Part shown: positions 1-6,974 of the stretch, piece after piece
How positions within the stretch are numbered: the first letter of the stretch is position 1
Layout: each line of letters opens with the position of its first letter
NCBI GenBank assembly: GCA_002404055.1
Contig: DHIZ01000403.1
Span: 1 to 10,979, forward strand
Source of the DNA: Chloroflexi bacterium UBA4733
GTDB taxonomy: Bacteria; Chloroflexota; UBA4733
Length of the DNA: 10,979 nt
Direction of reading: 5' to 3'
Program-made: the position numbers and the translations under genes
Notes under the pieces: generated by a model
The model's database searches: none
What the model was told of the DNA's origin: nothing
The model's input: the letters and a program-made list of their open reading frames with translations, nothing else

Positions 1-471
1 CGTGGTGAACTCACCGTGCGGCTCAATGGCCACGGAGACGCCGTAGCGTTCAGCGACCGGCAGGACCCGCGCCAGGGTGTAGCGCATGAGCTGAAAGGCC
101 CAGTCCACGTCCATCCAGGCCGGACGCCACATCTCGTCGGTGTTGACCACCGGCGCGCCCAGGTCGGAGGCCCAGCGGATGCCCTGGATGAGATAATCGA
201 CTGCGACCTCCGGGCGCATCAAGGGCGAGTGCGCCGAGAGGGCGGAGACCCGCAGGCCCACATCCTCAATGAGCTGGCGATACTCGCGCGGATCGTCCTG
301 CATGCTGCGGAAGTGATAGTAGTTCGCCTCCGACAACAGGTCTCGCCCGTTGAGTACGCAGGGCTCGACGTAGCGGTAGCCGATCGCCGCCGCTGTGCGC
401 ACGCCGTACTCGAAGCTGCGATCCTCATGCCGTACGTATTCCATGTTGACCCCGACGTGGATGTTTGTCAT
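1..471 (-). CDS. Sugar phosphate isomerase/epimerase, TIM barrel (partial, N-terminal 157 codons)
   Basis: This is the first half of a xylose-isomerase-like TIM-barrel protein, the family that isomerises or epimerises sugars and sugar phosphates in the cytoplasm. The ATG at 471-469 follows an AAGGGA ribosome site at 480-485 with 8-nt spacing. The frame stays open to base 1, so the C-terminal part lies outside the window. Visible landmarks are EPCVLNGRDLL (about residues 36-46), YYHFRSM (51-57), ASDLGAPVVNTD (101-112) and AIEPH (148-152), whose Glu150 matches the first metal-binding Glu of this family. The other metal ligands (Asp, His, Glu) would be beyond the edge. By hand count it is about 57% identical to the product of 1518-2387, so the two are paralogues. 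It lies 81 bp behind the DUF6807 gene on the same strand, probably in one operon. The family is clear; the substrate cannot be told from sequence. Confidence 0.88.
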   Translation of the reverse strand, partial: MTNIHVGVNMEYVRHEDRSFEYGVRTAAAIGYRYVEPCVLNGRDLLSEANYYHFRSMQDDPREYRQLIEDVGLRVSALSAHSPLMRPEVAVDYLIQGIRWASDLGAPVVNTDEMWRPAWMDVDWAFQLMRYTLARVLPVAERYGVSVAIEPHGEFTT

Positions 472-552
472 TTCGTGGTTCCCTTTCTACTGCGCTCTTT
501 CGCCTTGGATCGCGGAGCATATGCGGCCCCCACCGAGGAGGTCCACAGCCTA

Positions 553-1416
553 TCAAGCGCTGGCTGTCATCCAAGCTCGATGGTGAGCGTCGAGCTGTTC
601 GGAGCGGGCGAGGCCGTGCTGCACGAGTAGACCGTAGCGAAGCACGAGACGTTCCCCGGCCGGGATGACATAGGGAGTCGCGTAACTCAAGGCCGGGGCG
701 ATGAAGCCGAACGGCTGATTCATCGTGAACCAGGGCGTTGGATGGCGCGGATTCTCTGGGTGGTCGAACATCGTGACGCTGGCCCATCCGTCACCAGACA
801 CCGCCAGATCCGCCCGCTCGATGCCGTCGAGCCGGCCGCTGTAACTGCACCAGGCGGCGCCGACGCCTTTGGTTGCGTCGGGACCTTCGTCACCGTTCGC
901 ATTCAGAATGCGGCCACGGTCCATACTTCGCGCACAGCGGTATCCCAGGCCGTGGTATTGCGGCGGCGTGCCGAGTTCCACGGGACCCGCCACCGGGCGC
1001 AATGCCACCTGGATGTCCAGTAGGCGTTCACCTCCCTGGACTGAAGATACGGTCAACGCGAAGCGCCCGTCTAGGAGGCATTGCCCACTCCTGGTCACCC
1101 ATTCCTGACGCGACGTGAACCGCGCGCCGGTCGCGTCGGCCGCGCAGACCTCAAACGAGCGATGACGGATGTCACCGGTCTGTTCTGGCGCGAAGTGCTC
1201 CTCCCAGAAGTTGATGCCGTTGACCTTGGGCCAGGTCAGCCACAGGCCACGGTGATGTAGATGATCGTGCGGCAAGGCATTAGTCACAACACCGCCGCCC
1301 GGCAGGTGCAGCGGATGAATGTACGGCTTGGGAACGCCCGTGTAGTGAAACGCCAGGACAGGCTCTCCGTCCTCAGCGACGTCCAGTACCGCACCGCTGT
1401 CATGGATGGTCAACAC
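553..1416 (-). CDS. DUF6807 / 'PmoA-like' family protein
   Basis: A protein of about 287 residues of the family often labelled 'PmoA' in databases, now DUF6807. That name comes from an early link to methane oxygenase and is not evidence of methane oxidation. Members occur in sugar-catabolic clusters beside isomerases and oxidoreductases, and their reaction is not known to me. Diagnostic stretches are KPYIHPLHLPGG near the N-terminus, then HDHLHHRGLWLTW and FWEEHF, with MNQPFGFIAPALSY near the C-terminus. I chose the GTG at 1416-1414 because AGAGGA (1425-1430) sits 8 nt before it. The in-frame ATG at 1446 has no ribosome site and would add 10 residues; more distal starts would run into the upstream isomerase gene. 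It lies between two paralogous isomerases and about 100 bp behind the first, so co-transcription is likely. Family assignment is firm, function unknown. Confidence 0.85.
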   Translation of the reverse strand: MLTIHDSGAVLDVAEDGEPVLAFHYTGVPKPYIHPLHLPGGGVVTNALPHDHLHHRGLWLTWPKVNGINFWEEHFAPEQTGDIRHRSFEVCAADATGARFTSRQEWVTRSGQCLLDGRFALTVSSVQGGERLLDIQVALRPVAGPVELGTPPQYHGLGYRCARSMDRGRILNANGDEGPDATKGVGAAWCSYSGRLDGIERADLAVSGDGWASVTMFDHPENPRHPTPWFTMNQPFGFIAPALSYATPYVIPAGERLVLRYGLLVQHGLARSEQLDAHHRAWMTASA

Positions 1417-1517
1417 TGTTTCATTCCTCTCATCCTCTTCAGGCATACCGCTGACACGGTCGCCATGAGGACGGCTATCAACGCCAGAGAAACGATGGCG
1501 CGAGGTGGGCGCATGCG

Positions 1518-2387
1518 CTAGCGCACTGCGCCCACTGGCACTCGACCCGCCTGCTGGGCCAGCACCTCCTTCAGATGCGCAATCGAACGCTCCGCCTGCT
1601 CGACGGTCCCGCACTCCACCGAGAGGACACCCTGGTAGCCCGCATCCTTCAGTACCTGGACCACCTGGCGCCAGTCTACAGCGCCGTCACCGCAAGCGCA
1701 GCCTACCGGCGTCCCCGTCACGTGCCCCCGCTCCCGCTCGGCGTGCTCGAACGCGATGTCCTTGGCGTGGACGTGGATCACCTTCTCTGCCACCTGCTTG
1801 AGATCATGGACCGGATCGGAGCCGGCGAGGTAGCTGTTGCCGGTGTCGAAGTTGATGCCGATCCAGGGTGACGGCACCAGTTCCACCAGCCGTAGCAAGC
1901 CGTCTACCTTCGTCGTCACCTGATCGTGCGGCTCAATGCCGACTTTGATGCCGTAGCGCTCTGCCGTCTGATTGATGACGGTGAGCGAGTAGCGGAACAT
2001 CTGCCAGGCCAGCTTATCGTCCATCCACTTGGGCCAGAGCCCGGCGTCGGTGTTGACGATGGGCGCGCCCAGGTCGGAGGCGTAGCGGATAGCGCGGCGG
2101 ATGTAGGGCACGCCGACATCCGGTCGAGTGAGGGGTGCATGGGCAGAGACGGCCGAAGCCTTCAGTCCGGCGGCGGCGAGTTGATCTCGAACTTCGATCG
2201 GATCCTCGTCCATGCTACGGAAGTGGTAGTACCCGGCCTCGGCCAGCAAGTCGCGACCGTTGAGCAGGCAAGGCTCGAAGTACTCGTAGCCAAGGCGGCT
2301 GGCCTGTTCCACGGCGTACTCGAATGGGTGGTCACCTGACCGGACGAACTCGGCGTTGACGCCGAGGCCAAGCTGCGCGTGAGACAT
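1518..2387 (-). CDS. Sugar phosphate isomerase/epimerase, TIM barrel
   Basis: A complete 289-residue xylose-isomerase-like TIM-barrel protein, normal length for the family. All four expected divalent-metal ligands are visible: Glu152 in GIEPH, Asp181 in NFDTGN, His207 in HVHAKD and Glu258 in SVECG. The chemistry is probably metal-dependent isomerisation or epimerisation of a sugar or keto-sugar in the cytosol, but the substrate cannot be read from sequence. I chose the ATG at 2387 because AGGGGAAGG lies 10 nt upstream and because this start aligns with that of the paralogue at 1-471. An in-frame ATG at 2411 would overlap the upstream permease tail. The gene begins 20 bp after the stop of that truncated permease and is followed by the DUF6807 gene, so it now appears to be the first intact gene of the minus-strand operon. 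Confidence 0.92.
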   Translation of the reverse strand: MSHAQLGLGVNAEFVRSGDHPFEYAVEQASRLGYEYFEPCLLNGRDLLAEAGYYHFRSMDEDPIEVRDQLAAAGLKASAVSAHAPLTRPDVGVPYIRRAIRYASDLGAPIVNTDAGLWPKWMDDKLAWQMFRYSLTVINQTAERYGIKVGIEPHDQVTTKVDGLLRLVELVPSPWIGINFDTGNSYLAGSDPVHDLKQVAEKVIHVHAKDIAFEHAERERGHVTGTPVGCACGDGAVDWRQVVQVLKDAGYQGVLSVECGTVEQAERSIAHLKEVLAQQAGRVPVGAVR

Positions 2388-2407
2388 GGTTGGATTACCT
2401 TCCCCTG

Positions 2408-2533
2408 TCATCCCTTGATACCGGTGAGCACGATGCCCTGGATGAACTGGCGTTGAGCGAAGAAGAAGATCACCAACACGGGAACCACCATGAGCCCCCC
2501 CCCGCCAGCTATCGCCGGATGCCGGCTACGTGT
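2408..2533 (-). pseudogene. C-terminal remnant of a MalG-type sugar ABC transporter permease
   Basis: The minus-strand frame ending at the TGA 2408-2410 reads MVVPVLVIFFFAQRQFIQG followed by IVLTGIKG. This is the last membrane helix and conserved end of carbohydrate ABC permeases of the MalG type (usual pattern: Pro-hydrophobic run, QRxFxxG, then GxKG). Only 41 codons are open. A TAG at 2534-2536 closes this frame, and stops in the other two minus-strand frames just upstream also prevent continuation, so a simple frameshift does not rescue the normal gene of about 280 codons. A run of nine C (2495-2503) lies inside the fragment. The stop is 20 bp before the isomerase gene, the usual spacing of a transporter-enzyme operon. 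I infer that the solute-binding protein, the first permease and most of this one were lost. A 27-codon ORF from the ATG at 2491 could still be translated, but it would not make a transporter. Confidence 0.7.
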
Positions 2534-2535
2534 CT

Positions 2536-2560
2536 ATTGAACGTTCTGTTGACGTTCAGG
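2536..2560. promoter_or_regulatory. Candidate LacI-family operator pair
   Basis: GAACGTTC at 2539-2546 is a perfect 8-bp palindrome centred on CG, and its AACGTT core is typical of LacI-family operators. A second copy, TTGACGTTC (2550-2557), differs from TTGAACGTTC (2537-2546) by one missing A. The site lies between the divergent LacI-type regulator (start 2717) and the minus-strand enzyme genes, where an autoregulated operator would be expected. It also sits just upstream of the point where permease homology ends. The match is by eye only and no binding data exist. Confidence 0.35.
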
Positions 2561-2573
2561 CGACGACGCCACC

Positions 2574-2602
2574 AAACTAACATACAGACGAATGGTTGTC
2601 AA
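2574..2602 (-). promoter_or_regulatory. Possible sigma-70-type promoter for the minus-strand enzyme genes
   Basis: On the minus strand a perfect TTGACA (-35) lies at 2597-2602. With a 17-nt spacer the -10 would be TAGTTT (2574-2579), only a 3/6 match; TATGTT (2579-2584) is a better hexamer but only 12 nt away. The candidate operator lies just downstream, which suits repression by the divergent regulator. The -35 is convincing and the -10 is weak. I found no equally good plus-strand promoter for the regulator; TTGATC (2645-2650) with TAGCAT (2672-2677) has a 21-nt spacer, which is too long. Confidence 0.25.
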
Positions 2603-2716
2603 TAGCCGGCGGCGTGAAAGAAAATAGTTGAGGGCCCGGTTCTGTTGATCGTACGAGCGCAGGGAACCCGGTAGCATATTGAGTGCGTGCCGCGAGGCGA
2701 TGGGAGTGGTAAAAAC

Positions 2717-4714
2717 ATGGCAATTGGCATTCGTGACGTTGCGGCGGCAACAGGCGTGTCCATCCAGACGGTGTCCAATGTATTGAACAATCGTCCCGGT
2801 GCTTCCGAACAGACCCGGGCACGTGTACTGGAGACGGTCCGCACGTTGGGATATAGTCGGAACAGCCAGGCAGTAAGTCTACGCACAGGGCGCGCCACGG
2901 ATCTCGCCTTGCTGGTCGTCACGAGCGAGCCGTTGTTTCCTGCGGATACGCATCAGGCGCACCTCCTCGCCGGGATCACTGAGCAGCTCCTCCTCTCTCA
3001 GCGCGAGGAGGCCATCGAGATCGGCTCTGGTCCCCAACTGCTCCTCACGCAAAACGAGGCCCCAGGCCCGGCGGAACTCGCTTTGCTTGACAAGGGCGGC
3101 TTCGGTGTCGTCATTGCCTTGCTCTTTGTGGCTCGTATCGCACGCCGTGCCTGGATTGATGCCCTCGAGCAAGCGGCATGGCCGTGCGTTCTGGTGGAAC
3201 ATCTGGCGGACGGGGAGCGCGTGGCATGTGTCATCTCGGATCAGCAACAAGGCGCCTTAGAAGCAACCCAGCATCTGCTCCGGCAGGGCCACCGCCGGGT
3301 CGCGTTATTGACTGGGACTGCCGGCACCGGCGAGTTTGAGCAACGGCAACTCGGCTATAACCGGGCGATGGCGCTCTGGGGCATCACGGCCACGAATCGC
3401 CAGGTGGTAGAGACGGACGGCACGATTGGTGGCGGCTACGCTGCCATGGCGACCGTGCTGACAGCGCCCTCACAGCCTACGGCGGTCGTCGCAGCGAGCG
3501 ACCTTCTTGCGTTGGGAGCTATCGAAGCGGCGCGAACGGCCGGCCTGCGTATCCCTGCCGACCTCGCGCTCACCGGCTTCGAAGACATGGAGTTCGCAGC
3601 ACACCTCGACCCGGCGTTGACGAGCGTGCGGCTGCCGGACCGCGCGTTGGGCGCGGCCGCCGCGCGTCTCGCCCTGGCCCATATCCGCAGCGGGGCATTC
3701 CCACAGCGGAGGCTTGTGTTGCCTACCAGCCTCCACGTCCGAGCGTCGAGCCTGGCCGATGGTAACGGCACAAAGCCATCAACGAATCACGCCGCCGCTG
3801 TTCCAGTTCGACCGGCAAGGACCGGACCGTTCCGCCTCGGCGTCTCGTTGATCAGCCTGGATAATCCCTGGCGGCAGAGTATGCACGAACAACTCCTGGT
3901 CGCGGGCGAGCGTGAGCCGGATCTTGCCGACCTCGCCGTTCGCGATGCCGGCGCAAATCCCGCGCAACAGGTACAGGACGTGCGTGCGCTCGTAGCCGAG
4001 GGCGTGGATGCGCTCATCCTCGATCCAGGCGCGGGGGAGTCCCTGGTCGAACCAGTGGAGCAGGCATTCGCCAGGGGCATTCCCGTAATTATGCTCGATA
4101 GCGCGGTACCCACCGACCAATACAGCACCAAAGTCGGTCCCGACGAAGTGATGGTTGGCAAGATAACCGCGGAAGATCTGATCGAGCGGATGGGGTTCGG
4201 CAATATTGTCATCTTGGAGGGGCCGGCCGGCTGGCCGGTGGTCGAAGAGCGCAGTCGCGGCATGATGCTGGCGCTGCGTCAGCACCGTGAAGTCCGGGTG
4301 CTCGCTTCCGCGTCCGTACCGAACTGGTCACGGCAGCGTGCGAAGGAGATCATGCGCGACTGGCTGCTGCTCTTCCCGACCATCAACGGCATCCTCGCCC
4401 AGGATGGACTTATGGCCATGGGGGCGCTGGAAGCAGCGCTGGAAGCAGGCCGCGCTGAGAGCCTGCGGATCGGTATGATCGGCACCTATAATCGGGCCCT
4501 CCGCTATCTTACGGAAGTTGGCGAAGGAAAGAGCGTCCTCATCCCGACGTGGATTGGCGCCGAGTGCGTTCGCGTCGCCCTACGTATCCTACGAGGCGAG
4601 CAGGCGCCGAAGTGGATTGACATGGGGGTGATCGAGATCACGAAAGAGAACGTCGCAGACTGGTACGAACCGTCCCAGCAGCGCGAAGCGTTCGACAGCC
4701 TGTTGCATGAATAG
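2717..4714 (+). CDS. LacI-family transcriptional regulator with two fused periplasmic-binding-protein-like sensor domains
   Basis: A 665-residue protein, about twice the usual 330-350 for LacI regulators. Residues 3-25 form the helix-turn-helix (IRDVAAATGVSIQTVSNVLN), followed by a hinge ending SLRTGR (54-59) that would enter the DNA minor groove. Residues 62-345 are an ordinary LacI sensor domain, with SDLLALGAIEAA and ALTGFEDMEFA as markers. After a linker (about 346-370, low complexity) a second sugar-binding domain begins, residues 371-650, resembling ribose-binding proteins: GVSLISLDNPW, then EGVDALILDP, GIPVIMLDSAVP, NIVILEGPAGWPV and NGILAQDGLMAMGA. No signal peptide precedes it, so the whole protein is cytoplasmic. 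The ATG at 2717 is preferred, with GGGAG 10 nt upstream; a GTG at 2687 would only add a non-conserved tail. It is divergent from the isomerase genes and probably controls them. The ligands are unknown; two different sugars, or a sugar and a catabolite, are possible. Confidence 0.93.
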   Translation: MAIGIRDVAAATGVSIQTVSNVLNNRPGASEQTRARVLETVRTLGYSRNSQAVSLRTGRATDLALLVVTSEPLFPADTHQAHLLAGITEQLLLSQREEAIEIGSGPQLLLTQNEAPGPAELALLDKGGFGVVIALLFVARIARRAWIDALEQAAWPCVLVEHLADGERVACVISDQQQGALEATQHLLRQGHRRVALLTGTAGTGEFEQRQLGYNRAMALWGITATNRQVVETDGTIGGGYAAMATVLTAPSQPTAVVAASDLLALGAIEAARTAGLRIPADLALTGFEDMEFAAHLDPALTSVRLPDRALGAAAARLALAHIRSGAFPQRRLVLPTSLHVRASSLADGNGTKPSTNHAAAVPVRPARTGPFRLGVSLISLDNPWRQSMHEQLLVAGEREPDLADLAVRDAGANPAQQVQDVRALVAEGVDALILDPGAGESLVEPVEQAFARGIPVIMLDSAVPTDQYSTKVGPDEVMVGKITAEDLIERMGFGNIVILEGPAGWPVVEERSRGMMLALRQHREVRVLASASVPNWSRQRAKEIMRDWLLLFPTINGILAQDGLMAMGALEAALEAGRAESLRIGMIGTYNRALRYLTEVGEGKSVLIPTWIGAECVRVALRILRGEQAPKWIDMGVIEITKENVADWYEPSQQREAFDSLLHE

Positions 4715-4752
4715 CCTCCGGCGCCAGTACACGTTCGTCCAGCGAGTCGTGA

Positions 4753-5517
4753 TCAGTGCTCGTAGCGATTGTTGCCCAGGTCTTTCCCGCGGGCCAGCCA
4801 GAGCTTGTGCCCCACGTTTTTCTCGGGGTAGAAGTGCATCGCCGTGCTGAAGTAGCGCATTGTGTAGCCGCAGCGCCGCGTGTCGCTCGTGTTCGGTCGC
4901 GCGCTGTGCATCAGGCGGGCCTCGTGCAGGGAACACTCGCCGCGCTCCAGTGCAAAGGCGACCGCCTTTGTCTCGTCGATCTGCTCCGGCTTGATCTGGC
5001 TGCCAAAGAGATTGGTCGCCCGGTCAACTCGCTCGTATTCGGAAAAGCCGCCGGCCAGGTGGCTGCCCGGAATGACGCGCATGCAGCCGTTCTCCTCAGT
5101 GGCTTTGTCCAGCGCCAACCAGACGGTGATGATGCCCTCCATCGTGTCGGCCCGCCCGTTCCAATAGGAGGAATCCTCGTGCCAGGGCGTGGCGCGACCG
5201 ACGCGCGGCTCCTTGGAGATGAAGTGACTGGACCAGAGGCCGATATTGGCGCCGATAAACGGTTGGACGAGGTCGAGCACTTCGTCCGCAAGCAGGAACT
5301 CCAGCAAGCGGGGATCAGAAAAATGCGGTGTGTCCAGTTCGTCGGTGCGCCTCCCCTCCTTGAGGGCTGCCGCGTGCTCCTCAAACAGGGCAGTCAGGCG
5401 CGCCAACCTGGCAGGTGCGAACACCGGCGCGTGGTAAAGGAAATAGCCGTCACGTCGATAGGTAGCGACGTCATCCGCGCTGATGGGACGTGCCAGTGCC
5501 ATACCCGCTTGACTCAT
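4753..5517 (-). CDS. Phytanoyl-CoA dioxygenase (PhyH) family protein
   Basis: A 254-residue Fe(II)/2-oxoglutarate-dependent dioxygenase of the PhyH family, which hydroxylates small organic substrates in the cytosol using O2 and 2-oxoglutarate. The iron site is visible as His113-Glu-Asp115 in TPWHEDSSYW with the distal His204 in ARLMHSARPN. Arg214/215 follows at the spacing expected for the 2-oxoglutarate-binding Arg. MRVIPGSH (146-153) is another family hallmark. The start at 5517 is well supported by GAGGAG at 5525-5530, 7 nt upstream. The gene converges on the LacI-type regulator with 38 bp between the stops and no obvious terminator there. Its upstream neighbour on the same strand is separated from it by a strong hairpin. 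Bacterial PhyH proteins often accompany sugar or osmolyte catabolism, so a role in degrading the same carbohydrate is plausible. The substrate is unknown. Confidence 0.9.
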   Translation of the reverse strand: MSQAGMALARPISADDVATYRRDGYFLYHAPVFAPARLARLTALFEEHAAALKEGRRTDELDTPHFSDPRLLEFLLADEVLDLVQPFIGANIGLWSSHFISKEPRVGRATPWHEDSSYWNGRADTMEGIITVWLALDKATEENGCMRVIPGSHLAGGFSEYERVDRATNLFGSQIKPEQIDETKAVAFALERGECSLHEARLMHSARPNTSDTRRCGYTMRYFSTAMHFYPEKNVGHKLWLARGKDLGNNRYEH

Positions 5518-5609
5518 CGAAAGACTCCTCTGCCTCCTATTCAGTGGAATTGACTGCGGCGTTCCGCTGCACGGCAGACGCCCTCAACATTGCACCTACC
5601 ATACACAGC

Positions 5610-5659
5610 CGTTGCCTGGTGGGCAACTCCGGCCGCCCGGAGCCGCCCACCAGGCAACG
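5610..5659 (-). terminator. Long nested hairpin between the enolase-family gene and the PhyH gene
   Basis: CGTTGCCTGGTGGGC (5610-5624) pairs perfectly with GCCCACCAGGCAACG (5645-5659), a 15-bp stem. Inside it CTCCGG (5627-5632) pairs with CCGGAG (5637-5642), leaving a 4-nt loop and a 2-nt internal bulge on each side. The hairpin begins 5 bp after the stop of the enolase-family gene on the minus strand, where a terminator is expected. There is no U-tract on either side, so it may instead stabilise the 3' end of the mRNA, block read-through into the PhyH gene, or be a dispersed palindromic repeat. Confidence 0.5.
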
Positions 5660-5664
5660 TATCA

Positions 5665-6939
5665 TCAGCAGCCACTCTGGCTCCGAACCGGCGCTACCTG
5701 GACACGGGCCAGGAGGTCGCGCCACTCGGCGGCGCCGTCGTCACCAAGCACGTCCAACCGCGTGCCCTGTTCATAGGGCGGCAGGTTCCCCATCGCCGAG
5801 TCTTCCCAATAGCCGCCCGGCACGTCCGCGCTCTCGAGGCGCTCGCCCGCGAAATAGGTCACTTCGCCGTTCCAGCGCCGCAGGGCATAGATGCCAGGTA
5901 GCGCAGGACGCAGGCTGGTCGCCGTGGCGAGCGCCGCCAGCGCATCCTCGTCAACCTCAACGCCAAGGCCCGGCGCTTCCGGCACCCGCACATACCCGCC
6001 CTGCACCGTCAACGGCGCTTTGAGCAACTGGTGTCGGTACATATTCAGGCAGGTGACGGCCGGCCACTGGGCGTGGCTACACACCGCCCCTTGATGCATG
6101 GCAAAGGCGGTGGTGATGCCCGTGCCGACCAGTTGCAGCCAGAACGGCAGGTTCGCTTCCTGCGCCACCGCCGCCTGCCGTCGCACGGCGGCAGCGCCGC
6201 CGCCGACCACGAAGCCGTCGCACACCTGTTCGCGCAGCGCCGTCATGATCGGCGGGGAGCCATAGTGCATGGCGATGGCGCAGCGCGTCTGCGACCGGAT
6301 GCGCTGATTACCCGCCACGTCACCCTGCGGGATCGGTGACTCGTAGATCTTCACGTTGGCAAAGGCGTCGAGCTCTTTGAGCACCGACACGGCGGCGGCG
6401 GCCGTAACCAGGTGTCCATTGAAGTCCAGATCAAGCGAGAATGTGGGCGGCACTACCGCCGATGTTCGTTTGGTCTGTTCCACCACGTCAAACCAGGGTC
6501 GCGCCTTCTGCTTGTGGGCGGTGTAGCCGGCCGCTGCCGCCTGCTGCGCCTCGGCCGCCATGTCCTCCGGCGGCATATCGACCGACCACCAGGAGAGTGG
6601 GCACCAGTCGCGCACTTTGTCGCCGAGCAACCGATAGGCCGGCACGCCCTGCGCCTTGCCGACCAGATCGAACAGGGCCATCTGCAAGCCGGCACCCAGG
6701 CGATCGTCCCACATGCACTCGGCGGGCGCTTTGCCCTGCACCCGCGCCACCGCCGCGTCGGTCACGCGACCCCAGGTGTAATTGGGCAACGTCTCACCGT
6801 AGCCTACGAGGCCAGCATCAGTGCGTACTCGGCACACTTCGCTGATATGCCAGCCAGCCACCTGCCGGGCCATGTTGCGTTCGGGGATCTCGTAAAAGGG
6901 GATATCGACCAATAACCGCTCCACTGCCGTGATACGCAC
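5665..6939 (-). CDS. Enolase-superfamily protein (mandelate racemase/muconate lactonizing enzyme type), unusual metal site
   Basis: A 424-residue protein of the family that abstracts a proton alpha to a carboxylate, for example in sugar-acid dehydration or racemisation. The N-terminal capping domain runs to about residue 115. The barrel shows the lysine motif Lys143-Gln-Lys145, the first metal ligand Asp172 in LDFNG and the second Glu200 in YESPIP. The third ligand, normally an acid about 25 residues later in a segment like PIxxGE, is replaced: residues 217-232 contain no Asp or Glu and read AIAMHYGSPP around His225/Tyr226. Markers further on are CDGFVVGGG (240-248) and FWLQLVGTGITTAF (266-279). 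A tail of about 75 residues follows the barrel. The GTG start at 6939 has GAGGAG (6947-6952) 7 nt upstream. It follows the nuclease-family gene by 35 bp, so read-through is possible. It could be a divergent sugar-acid dehydratase or a non-canonical or inactive member; the reaction is not predictable. Confidence 0.88.
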   Translation of the reverse strand: MRITAVERLLVDIPFYEIPERNMARQVAGWHISEVCRVRTDAGLVGYGETLPNYTWGRVTDAAVARVQGKAPAECMWDDRLGAGLQMALFDLVGKAQGVPAYRLLGDKVRDWCPLSWWSVDMPPEDMAAEAQQAAAAGYTAHKQKARPWFDVVEQTKRTSAVVPPTFSLDLDFNGHLVTAAAAVSVLKELDAFANVKIYESPIPQGDVAGNQRIRSQTRCAIAMHYGSPPIMTALREQVCDGFVVGGGAAAVRRQAAVAQEANLPFWLQLVGTGITTAFAMHQGAVCSHAQWPAVTCLNMYRHQLLKAPLTVQGGYVRVPEAPGLGVEVDEDALAALATATSLRPALPGIYALRRWNGEVTYFAGERLESADVPGGYWEDSAMGNLPPYEQGTRLDVLGDDGAAEWRDLLARVQVAPVRSQSGC

Positions 6940-6974
6940 GTTTTCGCTCCTCTGCTCGTTGACGCTACCGACGC

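Noticed and set aside
16..630. 204-codon plus-strand frame opposite the left-edge isomerase
   Set aside because: The minus-strand reading aligns residue by residue with the paralogue at 1518-2387, so the plus-strand frame is a shadow.
1417..1614. N-terminal extension of the DUF6807 protein up to 1614
   Set aside because: It would overlap the coding end of the upstream isomerase, has low-complexity Ala/Gly/Arg content, and lacks family similarity; the GTG at 1416 has a good ribosome site.
3740..3830. Possible gene boundary or frameshift splitting the long LacI-type gene into a regulator and a separate binding protein
   Set aside because: The frame is continuous through the linker, no stop occurs, and there is no start with a ribosome site or signal peptide at the second domain.
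4756..5553. 265-codon open frame on the plus strand opposite the PhyH gene
   Set aside because: It mirrors a clear dioxygenase with its iron-site residues and a perfect ribosome site; the plus-strand product has no recognisable features. High GC content keeps antisense frames open.
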